A DNA stretch of 64,000 nucleotides from the NCBI RefSeq assembly GCF_016860525.1, contig NZ_BNEA01000015.1, positions 5,666,501 to 5,730,500 of the forward strand. The letters are read 5' to 3'. Positions 57,683 through 64,000 of this stretch are shown in pieces. Numbering within the stretch: position 1 is the first letter of the stretch; the number at the start of each line of letters is the position of its first letter. This DNA is from Streptomyces rubradiris (GTDB lineage Bacteria; Actinomycetota; Actinomycetes; Streptomycetales; Streptomycetaceae). Below the pieces are notes generated by a model, which worked only from the letters and a program-made list of their open reading frames with translations, had not been told where the DNA came from and did not search any database. The position numbers and the translations under genes are program-made.

Positions 57683-60016
57683 TTACGGGAGTGTAGGCGC
57701 GTTCGGTGGGACGGTTATTGAACCATCCGTGAAACGGAGCACGACCGCTCCGCCCATTCGCTCCGCCTGGAACTCCGCCTGTCTGAACGCGCGTGGCGTG
57801 AGGTCGGCCATGGACTGGTGAACGTCCAGAACAGCTACGCGATGGCCAACGCCATCGTAAGCCAGCTGCTTGGCGGACTTTTCCACCGCCTTCTTGATTC
57901 CGTTGACGGTGTCAACATCCTTGAGCTGATAGCCGTAGTCGACGGAACCGTCGGCGTGCAGGGTGTAGACATCGAGATCGAAAGTCTGTGTGTCGAGTTC
58001 CACCCCGACACGACCGATACCGTGTTCCTGAAGTTCGGTAGCCAGCCGCATCGCCATGTACGCAGCAGGGATCATTCCTTTGTCGGACTTGGTCGGTCCC
58101 TGTTTGCACATGTCCAGCAGTTTCCTGTACCCCTCGATGTCCCGCAGGTGTCCCCGCGTGAGCATTTCCGCGACACCGGCCCCGTACGGGGACTTGCGCA
58201 GAGCGTGAAGCACCTTCTGCCGCTCCGGCTCGGGCATTTTGGCATGCGTCAGCTCATCGAGGACCCCGGTCTCCTGCTCCGGTTCCATGCGGCCCGTCGG
58301 AGTTTGAGTGAGGTCGTGGTCATTCTTGGTGTATCTGCCCGGGTCGATGTCGGGGGGCCCGCCCGGAACATCACCGCCCCCCTGCCTCCCACTCGACGGA
58401 ATCGGGTTGTCGTGCCCTGACGCGTCCATGTGATCAGGGCCTGCTGGATGACCGTTATGGCCGCCTGGCCGGGCGTCGTGGCCGAGGCCGCGGTCCTCGA
58501 CGTGACTGCCACCAGCCGTCGGCCCCTCATGGCCGGCAGAAGGCTCATGAGAGGCGCGGCCCATGCCGCCTTCCGGCAGGCGCGACGCCGCGTTGTCACC
58601 CGCGTGCCCGGCGATGGCGCCGCCGTCGTTCCCGAGGTGGGCTCCCACAAGTTCCGGGGTGCGGCTGTCCGCTCCGGATGCCTGGACGGTGCGGGGCGCG
58701 GCCGGTCCTTCGACCTTCGCTTGGGAGACGTACTGGCGCACGCTCCCGTCCGCGTTGAGGAGGTGGCCCTCGTCGGTGAGGTAGACGATCTTGCCGGTGG
58801 TGTGGTCGAGGTAGGGGATCGCGTTGGCGGGGACCTCGGCGGACCGGGCGGCTTCGGCCTGCCTGAGCAGGTCGGGGGTGTGCAGGTTCCTCAGGGCGGT
58901 GAAGGTGTCACCGACCTTGGTGAACGCGAACTTGCCCGCTTTGCCGACGTAGGTCATGGGGTCGATGACCCGGCTGGTCTTTCCGACGGCCGACACCACC
59001 CGGACCGTCGCCGCCGCCTTGCCCGTGCCGGAGGCCGCGGCTCCGGCACCGCCCGTGCCCAGGACGGTCAGAGCGTTGAAACCGAAGGCGCCCGCCGCCC
59101 GGCCCGGGTTGGTCTTCCACTGGTCCCAGGCGACGAACCCCTTGGCGGTCTGGTTGAGGACCGTACGGGAGTCGCGCAGCCAGGACGGGAGATCCTCGTC
59201 GGGCACCCACCCCCAGGTGCCGAGGGTGCCCAGGGTCATGCCGACGCCCGTGCCGAGCTTGGCCAGGTTCTTCCACGCCTCGCCCGCCGCGTCGGCGCCG
59301 TCCCATCCGGCCAGGGTGCCCAGGCCGTGCACCGTGCCCATCACGCCGTCGTGCCAGACGCCGTCCCACACCTGCTTGCCCTGGTGGGCCAGCCAGGACC
59401 AGCCCTCGTACTCCCGCTCCGCCGGTGCGCCCCAGGGAGTCGCCTCCGCCTGATCGAGGTCGGCGGCCGCGTAGCCGTACATGTTCTTTCCGTGGGAGCC
59501 GTCGTCGGTGGTCAGCGCGGTACCGCCGATCAGGGCCATGATCCTGTTGTAGGCCCGGAGTTCGGCGGCCTGGAAGGCGGCCACCGTGTGATTGACGTCG
59601 TGCCACAGGTCGTTGTTGTGGTCGACCTTGTCCTGGTCCTTGCGCCAGTCGTCGTCCCCGGCGATCGAGTGCACGAAGGCGGTCGCCTCCGCCTTGAGGG
59701 CGTCCAGCTTCTTCACGAGGGGCTGGACTTCCAGGCTGTAGTCCGACAGGGCGCCGGCGACCTTCTCCAAGTCGTCGGCGAAGGCGTCGGACTTGGTGCG
59801 CACCGGCAGCGTGGTGCCGAACAACTGCTCCGCCTCGGGTGCCGAGTAGAAGGCGGACAGCTGCTGGAACGTGGTGTGCACATTCGCGCCGGACGCGCGG
59901 AACTGGCCCGCGTCCGCGGTCAGCAGCATCACATCGGTGTCCAGGGTGGCCAGGTCGCCGATGAAGTGCGGGATGCCGGAGGGATCGATCAGCTCTGCCT
60001 CGTCGCTCACCGTCAC
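57683..60016 (-). CDS. Esx-secreted effector with putative PD-(D/E)xK-like nuclease tail
   Basis: This 777-residue protein starts at GTG 60016 (GTGA overlap with DUF6507) or GTG 60010, which has better spacing from GAAGGG. Residues 1-170 are helical and WXG/LXG-like (FIGDLATLDTDVMLLTADAG, DDLEKVAGALSDYSLEVQPL). Residues 170-400 form a conserved T7-substrate middle region (LPSWLRDSRTVLNQTAKGF). Residues ~480-590 are a Gly/His/Pro-rich linker. The C-terminal ~120 residues are a separate domain with E673, D680/D682 and Q697-x-K699 (FDLDV...YGYQLKDV), spaced like the D...QxK site of Mrr-type nucleases. The coding sequence becomes less GC-rich there. It is probably an antibacterial toxin. Confidence 0.75.
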   Translation of the reverse strand: MTVSDEAELIDPSGIPHFIGDLATLDTDVMLLTADAGQFRASGANVHTTFQQLSAFYSAPEAEQLFGTTLPVRTKSDAFADDLEKVAGALSDYSLEVQPLVKKLDALKAEATAFVHSIAGDDDWRKDQDKVDHNNDLWHDVNHTVAAFQAAELRAYNRIMALIGGTALTTDDGSHGKNMYGYAAADLDQAEATPWGAPAEREYEGWSWLAHQGKQVWDGVWHDGVMGTVHGLGTLAGWDGADAAGEAWKNLAKLGTGVGMTLGTLGTWGWVPDEDLPSWLRDSRTVLNQTAKGFVAWDQWKTNPGRAAGAFGFNALTVLGTGGAGAAASGTGKAAATVRVVSAVGKTSRVIDPMTYVGKAGKFAFTKVGDTFTALRNLHTPDLLRQAEAARSAEVPANAIPYLDHTTGKIVYLTDEGHLLNADGSVRQYVSQAKVEGPAAPRTVQASGADSRTPELVGAHLGNDGGAIAGHAGDNAASRLPEGGMGRASHEPSAGHEGPTAGGSHVEDRGLGHDARPGGHNGHPAGPDHMDASGHDNPIPSSGRQGGGDVPGGPPDIDPGRYTKNDHDLTQTPTGRMEPEQETGVLDELTHAKMPEPERQKVLHALRKSPYGAGVAEMLTRGHLRDIEGYRKLLDMCKQGPTKSDKGMIPAAYMAMRLATELQEHGIGRVGVELDTQTFDLDVYTLHADGSVDYGYQLKDVDTVNGIKKAVEKSAKQLAYDGVGHRVAVLDVHQSMADLTPRAFRQAEFQAERMGGAVVLRFTDGSITVPPNAPTLP

Positions 60017-60411
60017 CGGCCCTTCGCGCCGGGTGCCGCCCCGCCCACGCCGGGCAGGTCCACCTTCGGCTCCTTGGCCGCCTCACGCTGCGCGTTCGCG
60101 GCCAGCTCCACGTCGCCGGCCAGGTAGTGGCGGGTCGCCTCGTCTGCCCCGCGCAGGGACCGGGAGGCGCGCTCGGCTATGTACACCAGGTCCCGGCTCC
60201 AGTGCTGGGCGAACCGGCCCAGTGCCGAGCCGACCAGCCCGGCCGTGCTGGTGTAGGGGCCGTACTGGCTGGTCAGCGTACCGGCCGCGGAAGCGGCCTC
60301 TTCCAGGTTGTCCTGCACCGCGCTGCCCGCGTCCGACAGGTTCTTAGCGGCGGTACCGCAGTCGGACAGCACCTTGTACACCCCGGCCGGGTGAATGTCC
60401 CACCCCGTCAC
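60013..60411 (-). CDS. DUF6507-family small helical protein
   Basis: This 132-residue protein starts at GTG 60411 (GAGGGG upstream). The sequence MTGWDIHPAGVYKVLSDCGT, NLEEAASAAGTLTSQYGPYT and HYLAGDVELAANAQREAAKE is all-helical, about the size of a WXG100 protein plus an extension, and fits DUF6507, which accompanies Esx loci in Streptomyces. It overlaps the effector start by 4 bases, so it is probably a dedicated partner or chaperone that pairs with the effector's N-terminal helices for secretion, as Lap or WxG partners do in other type VII systems (inference). Confidence 0.8.
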   Translation of the reverse strand: MTGWDIHPAGVYKVLSDCGTAAKNLSDAGSAVQDNLEEAASAAGTLTSQYGPYTSTAGLVGSALGRFAQHWSRDLVYIAERASRSLRGADEATRHYLAGDVELAANAQREAAKEPKVDLPGVGGAAPGAKGR

Positions 60412-60474
60412 GACAATCCCCTCGTCCCCGTTTTCCTGCTGCCGGGCGTCTCGCGCCCGTGACGTGCCGTCGCG

Positions 60475-60786
60475 TCAGCCGATGCTGTCGACGGCCGCCC
60501 GCGCCTTGGCGAGGGTGGCCTGGGCGGTGCCGTCGTTCTGCTCCAGCGTGGTGCGGACCAGACGGATGATCTCGCGGACCTCGGCCGCGGCCCGGTGCCA
60601 GCGGACCTCCTTGCCGTGGTACTCGTCCGAGACCCCGTCCGCCTGGAAGTCGGCCATCGCGACCTTGACCGCCCGGTCGCGGTCGGTCAGCACCTGCTCC
60701 AGCCGGCCGATGATGCCGGCCAGGCTGGTCTGCACCTCGGCGGAGGCGCCGGTGTCGTACGAGCGGCGGTCCTGGTTCTGCGCCAT
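60475..60786 (-). CDS. ESAT-6-like (WXG100 superfamily) protein
   Basis: This is a 103-residue protein with ATG at 60786 (AAGGGGG upstream). It is a two-helix hairpin protein annotated in relatives as 'pore-forming ESAT-6 family protein': VQTSLAGIIGRLEQVLTDRD, VSDEYHGKEVRWHRAAAEVR, IIRLVRTTLEQNDGTAQATL. The W in the turn between helices is displaced (RWHRAA) and the strict WxG is absent. A C-terminal YxxxD/E-type signal is not evident, so its partner probably supplies the secretion signal. It is the second gene of the operon. Confidence 0.82.
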   Translation of the reverse strand: MAQNQDRRSYDTGASAEVQTSLAGIIGRLEQVLTDRDRAVKVAMADFQADGVSDEYHGKEVRWHRAAAEVREIIRLVRTTLEQNDGTAQATLAKARAAVDSIG

Positions 60787-60869
60787 GTTCAGGCCCCCTT
60801 CGGAAAGGTGTGCGGCAGCGGTGAGTTCGTCTTCTCGGCCGGTGCTCGGCCGGTGATCTGCTTGGCCGG

Positions 60870-61202
60870 TTATCGCGCCCCGAAACGGGCCGCGTCGAAG
60901 TTGGCGGCCCCCATGTTCTGCCGCGCGTTGTCGCCCAGCTCCGTGTCACCGCTGCCGAACGCCGTGTCCATACCGGACTGGCCGCCCAGGATCGCGCTCA
61001 GCGAGCTGTTCAGATCGGCCGTGATCTCGTCGGCGTGCGCCTTGAACGTGTCGAACGCGGCCTTGCCGGCACCGTTGAACCTGCCCTCCAACGGCTCGGC
61101 CGCCTGGATCAGCTGCCTGATCAGCGTGCCCAGGTCGTCGCTGGAACCGACCGTGCTCTTACCGAGCTGAGACAGGGTCGCCGACCCCATGTCGAACTTC
61201 AT
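60870..61202 (-). CDS. ESAT-6-like small protein, first gene of the Esx operon
   Basis: This 110-residue protein has ATG at 61202 (GGGGTGAG upstream). It is helical with the central segment LIQAAEPLEGRFNGAGKAAF, in which FNGAG takes the place of WxG, then DTFKAHADEITADLNSSLSA. The C-terminus is Gly/Asn-rich (SGMDTAFGSGDTELGDNARQ). It likely forms a heterodimer with the ESAT-6-like protein 83 bases downstream. The operon promoter should lie in the 180-bp gap (61203-61382) shared with the divergent FMN reductase gene. Confidence 0.8.
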   Translation of the reverse strand: MKFDMGSATLSQLGKSTVGSSDDLGTLIRQLIQAAEPLEGRFNGAGKAAFDTFKAHADEITADLNSSLSAILGGQSGMDTAFGSGDTELGDNARQNMGAANFDAARFGAR

Positions 61203-61382
61203 TCACTCACCCCGTAAGCGTGTCGTGTGCCGGACGCCCCATTGCCGCCGATTCGGCGCAGACCACCCGGAACCTGGGGCATCCTCCCTCACCCGGCGTC
61301 GCGGAGGCAACGCGGATAAGCACCAGTTGGCGCGATCCGGTTCGTCACCGCTCGTGGGCCGTCGGGACATAGGCTGGCCGAT

Positions 61383-62012
61383 ATGAGAATCCTCGGGTTG
61401 TGCGGGAGTCTGCGGGCCGGGTCGTTGAACGCGGCTGTGCTGCGGTCGGCGGCGGAATTGGTGGTGCCTCCGCGGGAACTCCTCATCGACCCGGGGCTCG
61501 GGCGGTTGCCGTTCTTCGACGCCGACGTGGAGATGACGGCGCTGCCCCAGGTCGTGGCGGAACTGCGGGGTGCCGTCGGCGCGGCGGACGGGCTGCTGAT
61601 CGCCACCCCCGAATACGCGCACGGTACTTCGGGCGTGTTGAAGAACGCCCTGGAGTGGCTGGTCGGGGGCGGGGAGATGGAGGGCAAGCCGGTCGCCCTG
61701 GCCAGCGCGTCCCCCGCGACGACCGGCGGCGACCGGGCCCGGGCCTGGCTCGCCGAGACCCTCGCCGTGATGGGGGCCAAGGTGGTCCCGAGGGAACTGG
61801 GCATCCCACGGGCCACCTTGATGATCACCGACGGCCGGATCACCGACGAGCCCACCCGCACGGCCCTGGCCCGGCTCCTGGACGACCTCGCCGCCGCCGC
61901 CGAGGCCCGGGACAGTGAGAGGGGTCAGAAGTCCTCGTCCAGGTCGACCGTGCCCTCGACGGCGACCTGGTACGCGGAGGGGCGGCGCTCGAAGAAGTTC
62001 GTCAGTTCCTGA
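61383..62012 (+). CDS. NADPH-dependent FMN reductase
   Basis: This is a 209-residue protein starting at ATG 61383. The flavodoxin-like fold opens MRILGLCGSLRAGSLNAAVL (FMN phosphate loop GSLRAGS), followed by LLIATPEYAHGTSGVLKNAL (the conserved PEYxxGxxGxLKNALDW-type motif) and EGKPVALASASPATTGG. Relatives reduce FMN, azo dyes, quinones or chromate. The conserved fold ends near residue 180; the last ~29 residues, QKSSSRSTVPSTATWYAEGR onward, are read through the 3' end of nrdB on the other strand, an 88-bp tail-to-tail overlap. Confidence 0.9.
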   Translation: MRILGLCGSLRAGSLNAAVLRSAAELVVPPRELLIDPGLGRLPFFDADVEMTALPQVVAELRGAVGAADGLLIATPEYAHGTSGVLKNALEWLVGGGEMEGKPVALASASPATTGGDRARAWLAETLAVMGAKVVPRELGIPRATLMITDGRITDEPTRTALARLLDDLAAAAEARDSERGQKSSSRSTVPSTATWYAEGRRSKKFVSS

Positions 62013-62935
62013 ACGCCCTGGAGTTCCATGAAGGAGAAGGGGTTCTCCGAGCCGTAGAGCGGGGCGAAGCCGAGGCGGGTGAGGCGCTGGTCGGCGACGC
62101 ATTCGAGGTACTGCCGCATCGACTCGGTGTTCATGCCCGGGAGGCCGTCACCGCACAGGTCGCGCGCGAACTGCAGCTCGGCTTCGACGGCCTCCTTCAG
62201 CATGTCGGTGACCTGCTGCTGGAGCTGGTCGTCGAAGAGGTCGGGTTCTTCCTTGCGGACGGTGTCGACGACGTCGAAGGCGAAGCTCATGTGCATGGTC
62301 TCGTCGCGGAAGACCCAGTTGGTGCCGGTGGCCAGGCCGTGCAGGAGGCCGCGGCTGCGGAACCAGTAGACGTAGGCGAAGGCGCCGTAGAAGAAGAGTC
62401 CTTCGATGCAGGCGGCGAAGCAGATGAGGTTGAGCAGGAAGCGGCGGCGGTCGGCCTTGGTCTCCAGGCGGTCGATCTTCTCGACCTCGTCGATCCATTT
62501 GAAGCAGAACTCGGCCTTTTCGCGGATGGAGGGGATGTTCTCCACCGCGGCGAAGGCGGCCGCGCGGTCGTCGGGGTCGGGGAGGTAGGTGTCCAGGAGT
62601 GTCAGATAGAACTGGACGTGGACGGCTTCCTCGAAGAGCTGTCGGCTCAGGTAGAGGCGTGCTTCGGGGGAGTTGATGTGCTTGTAGAGGGTGAGTACGA
62701 GGTTGTTGGCGACGATGGAGTCGCCGGTGGCGAAGAAGGCGACGAGCCGGCCGATGAGGTGCTGTTCCTCGGGGGTGAGTTTGGCGAGGTCGGCGACGTC
62801 GGAGTGGAGGTCGACCTCTTCGACGGTCCAGGTGTTCTTGATGGCGTCCCGGTAGCGTTCGTAGAAGTCGGGGTAGCGCATGGGGCGCAGGGTGAGTTCG
62901 AAGCCGGGGTCGAGCAGGTTGGTGTTACGGGACAT
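61925..62935 (-). CDS. nrdB: class Ia ribonucleotide reductase beta subunit
   Basis: This 336-residue protein has ATG at 62935, overlapping the nrdA stop by one base. It has the ferritin-like di-iron fold, with ligands in LYLSRQLFEEAVHVQFYLTL (E and EAVH) and in WVFRDETMHMSFAFDVVD (E and H), and the radical-bearing tyrosine expected in helix B/C of class I enzymes (the YLTLLDTYLPDP region). The acidic C-terminus ends VDLDEDF, the tail that docks into NrdA. It supplies the tyrosyl radical for dNTP synthesis under aerobic growth. It is co-transcribed with nrdA. Confidence 0.95.
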   Translation of the reverse strand: MSRNTNLLDPGFELTLRPMRYPDFYERYRDAIKNTWTVEEVDLHSDVADLAKLTPEEQHLIGRLVAFFATGDSIVANNLVLTLYKHINSPEARLYLSRQLFEEAVHVQFYLTLLDTYLPDPDDRAAAFAAVENIPSIREKAEFCFKWIDEVEKIDRLETKADRRRFLLNLICFAACIEGLFFYGAFAYVYWFRSRGLLHGLATGTNWVFRDETMHMSFAFDVVDTVRKEEPDLFDDQLQQQVTDMLKEAVEAELQFARDLCGDGLPGMNTESMRQYLECVADQRLTRLGFAPLYGSENPFSFMELQGVQELTNFFERRPSAYQVAVEGTVDLDEDF

Positions 62936-64000
62936 TACTGGCAGGCCTCGCAGGACTCGGGGTTTTCCAGGGAACAGGCGACCGCTTCGGGATCGGTGGT
63001 CTGCTGGACGGGGATCGTCGCCCGCGCGGCCCGGGCGATCCGCGTGGCCGGCCGGGAACGCAGGTAGTACGTGGTCTTCAGGCCCGATTTCCAGGCGTAG
63101 GCGTACATCGAGGAGAGCTTGCCGATGGTCGGCGTCTCCATGAACAGGTTCAGCGACTGGCCCTGGTCGAGGTAGGGGGTGCGGGCGGCGGCCATGTCGA
63201 TCAGGCCGCGCTGGGGGATCTCCCAGGCCGTGCGGTACAGGGCGCGGATGTCTTCCGGGATCCACTGGAAGTCCTGCACCGAGCCGTTGGCCTCGCGCAG
63301 TGCCTCGCGGGTGCGGGCGTCCCAGACGCCGAGGTCCTTCAGGTCCTGCACCAGGTAGGAGTTGACCTGGAGGAACTCGCCGGACAGGGTCTCGCGCTTG
63401 AACAGGTTCGACACCTGCGGCTCGACGCACTCGTACACCCCCGCGATCGACGCGATGGTCGAGGTGGGCGCGATCGCCAGCAGCAGGGCGTTGCGCATGC
63501 CGACCGCCGCCACCCGTTCCCGCAGCGCCGCCCAGCGCTCGGGCCACGTCAACTCGACGTCGTAGTGGTCTGGATGGAGGACGCCCCGGGCCGTGCGGGT
63601 CTTCTCCCAGGCGGGCAGGGGGCCGTTGCGCTCGGCGAGGTCGGCGGACGTCTCGTAGGCGGCCAGCATGATCCGCTCGGAGATGCTCGTGGACAGGTGC
63701 TTCGCTTCCAAGGAGTCGAAGGGCAGGCGGAGTTTGAAGAAGACGTCCTGGAGGCCCATCGCGCCCAGCCCGACCGGGCGCCACTTCGCGTTGGAACGCC
63801 CGGCCTGTTCGGTGGGGTAGTAGTTGATGTCGACGACGCGGTCGAGGAAGGTGACGGCGGTGCGGACGGTGGCGTCCAGGCGGTCCCAGTCGATGTCGCC
63901 GTCGCGGACGAAGGCGCCGAGGTTGATGGAGCCGAGGTTGCAGACGGCCGTCTCGCCGTCGTTGGTGACCTCCAGGATCTCGGTGCAGAGGTTGGAGGAG
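62935..64000 (-). CDS. nrdA: class Ia ribonucleotide reductase alpha subunit (C-terminal part)
   Basis: The gene is open to the right edge, so only the last ~355 codons are visible; the in-frame ATG at 63759 is internal. The catalytic barrel is recognised from EVTNDGETAVCNLGSINLGA (the catalytic cysteine region), IAPTSTIASIAGVYECVEPQ and GQSLNLFMETPTIGKLSSMY. The extreme C-terminus, CSLENPESCEACQ, carries the cysteine pair that re-reduces the active site by thioredoxin or glutaredoxin. It reduces ribonucleoside diphosphates together with NrdB. Confidence 0.95.
   Translation of the reverse strand, partial: SSNLCTEILEVTNDGETAVCNLGSINLGAFVRDGDIDWDRLDATVRTAVTFLDRVVDINYYPTEQAGRSNAKWRPVGLGAMGLQDVFFKLRLPFDSLEAKHLSTSISERIMLAAYETSADLAERNGPLPAWEKTRTARGVLHPDHYDVELTWPERWAALRERVAAVGMRNALLLAIAPTSTIASIAGVYECVEPQVSNLFKRETLSGEFLQVNSYLVQDLKDLGVWDARTREALREANGSVQDFQWIPEDIRALYRTAWEIPQRGLIDMAAARTPYLDQGQSLNLFMETPTIGKLSSMYAYAWKSGLKTTYYLRSRPATRIARAARATIPVQQTTDPEAVACSLENPESCEACQ

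Noticed and set aside
57683..60016. RHS or contact-dependent inhibition (CdiA) toxin
   Set aside because: There are no YD/RHS or filamentous-haemagglutinin repeats. The helical N-terminus and Esx operon context indicate type VII export instead.

Overview
The window is chromosomal DNA of a Streptomyces or very close actinomycete. The evidence is extreme G+C with strong third-position bias, frequent GTG/TTG starts, ATGA/GTGA start-stop overlaps, an actinobacterial rnpB, a bifunctional RNase H/phosphatase, DUF6879, DUF6087, DUF6177 and DUF6507 proteins, an Esx secretion locus, and rare in-frame TTA codons. It holds about 57 protein genes, one RNA gene, one clear pseudogene, and several terminators, operators and repeats. 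No tRNA, rRNA, CRISPR array or intact insertion sequence was seen.

Layout: 0.36-2.8 kb is an HTH / ImmA-IrrE-like / seven-TM (DUF6545-like) triad. 2.9-3.9 kb is an MBL hydrolase. 4.1-7.4 kb is an unusual divergent module: a 166-aa GRDP-like protein with a cysteine tail plus a methyltransferase, facing a DUF6879/XRE regulatory pair across an array of 10-bp repeats. 7.7-13.9 kb holds an aldehyde dehydrogenase/ferredoxin pair, a KstR-like TetR and a translationally coupled glycosyltransferase/methyltransferase/alpha-barrel operon. 14-21 kb is mostly housekeeping and hypothetical genes (lipoprotein, LLM oxidoreductase, amidase, cold-shock protein, MFS pump). 21-23 kb is a two-component system. 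23.4-26.4 kb is a beta-oxidation-type operon (hydratase, alcohol dehydrogenase, Hsd4-like SDR) with a KstR-type box. 26.5-36.7 kb is conserved core plus regulators (Nif3, zinc-ribbon protein, RNase H/phosphatase, KDPG aldolase, YaaA, MerR, FAD monooxygenase/TetR). 36.8-37.2 kb is RNase P RNA.

37.4-43.5 kb is an accessory island built around a graspetide RiPP module (tgmA precursor, tgmB ATP-grasp ligase, tgmC PIMT-like methyltransferase). It has an XRE-TPR regulator, a NUDIX protein, an HATPase and a small membrane protein, and is bracketed by a duplicated NUDIX segment whose right copy is decayed. 43.6-48.4 kb has a lower-GC orphan gene, an MMPL exporter and a second two-component system. 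48.4-61.2 kb is a type VII (Esx) secretion locus read right to left: two Esx-like proteins, DUF6507, a large effector with a putative nuclease tail, a probable immunity protein, a small TM protein, EccD, a MinD-like ATPase, EccC and DUF6177. EccB, EccE and mycosin are absent from the window. The right end is an FMN reductase and nrdB/nrdA (class Ia ribonucleotide reductase, nrdA cut by the window edge).

The most promising undescribed biology is the graspetide island with its flanking duplication, the GRDP-like/methyltransferase module, the KstR-like regulon in a Streptomyces-type genome, and the reduced Esx locus with its toxin-immunity pair. All assignments come from reading the sequence and recalled family knowledge; no database search was run.
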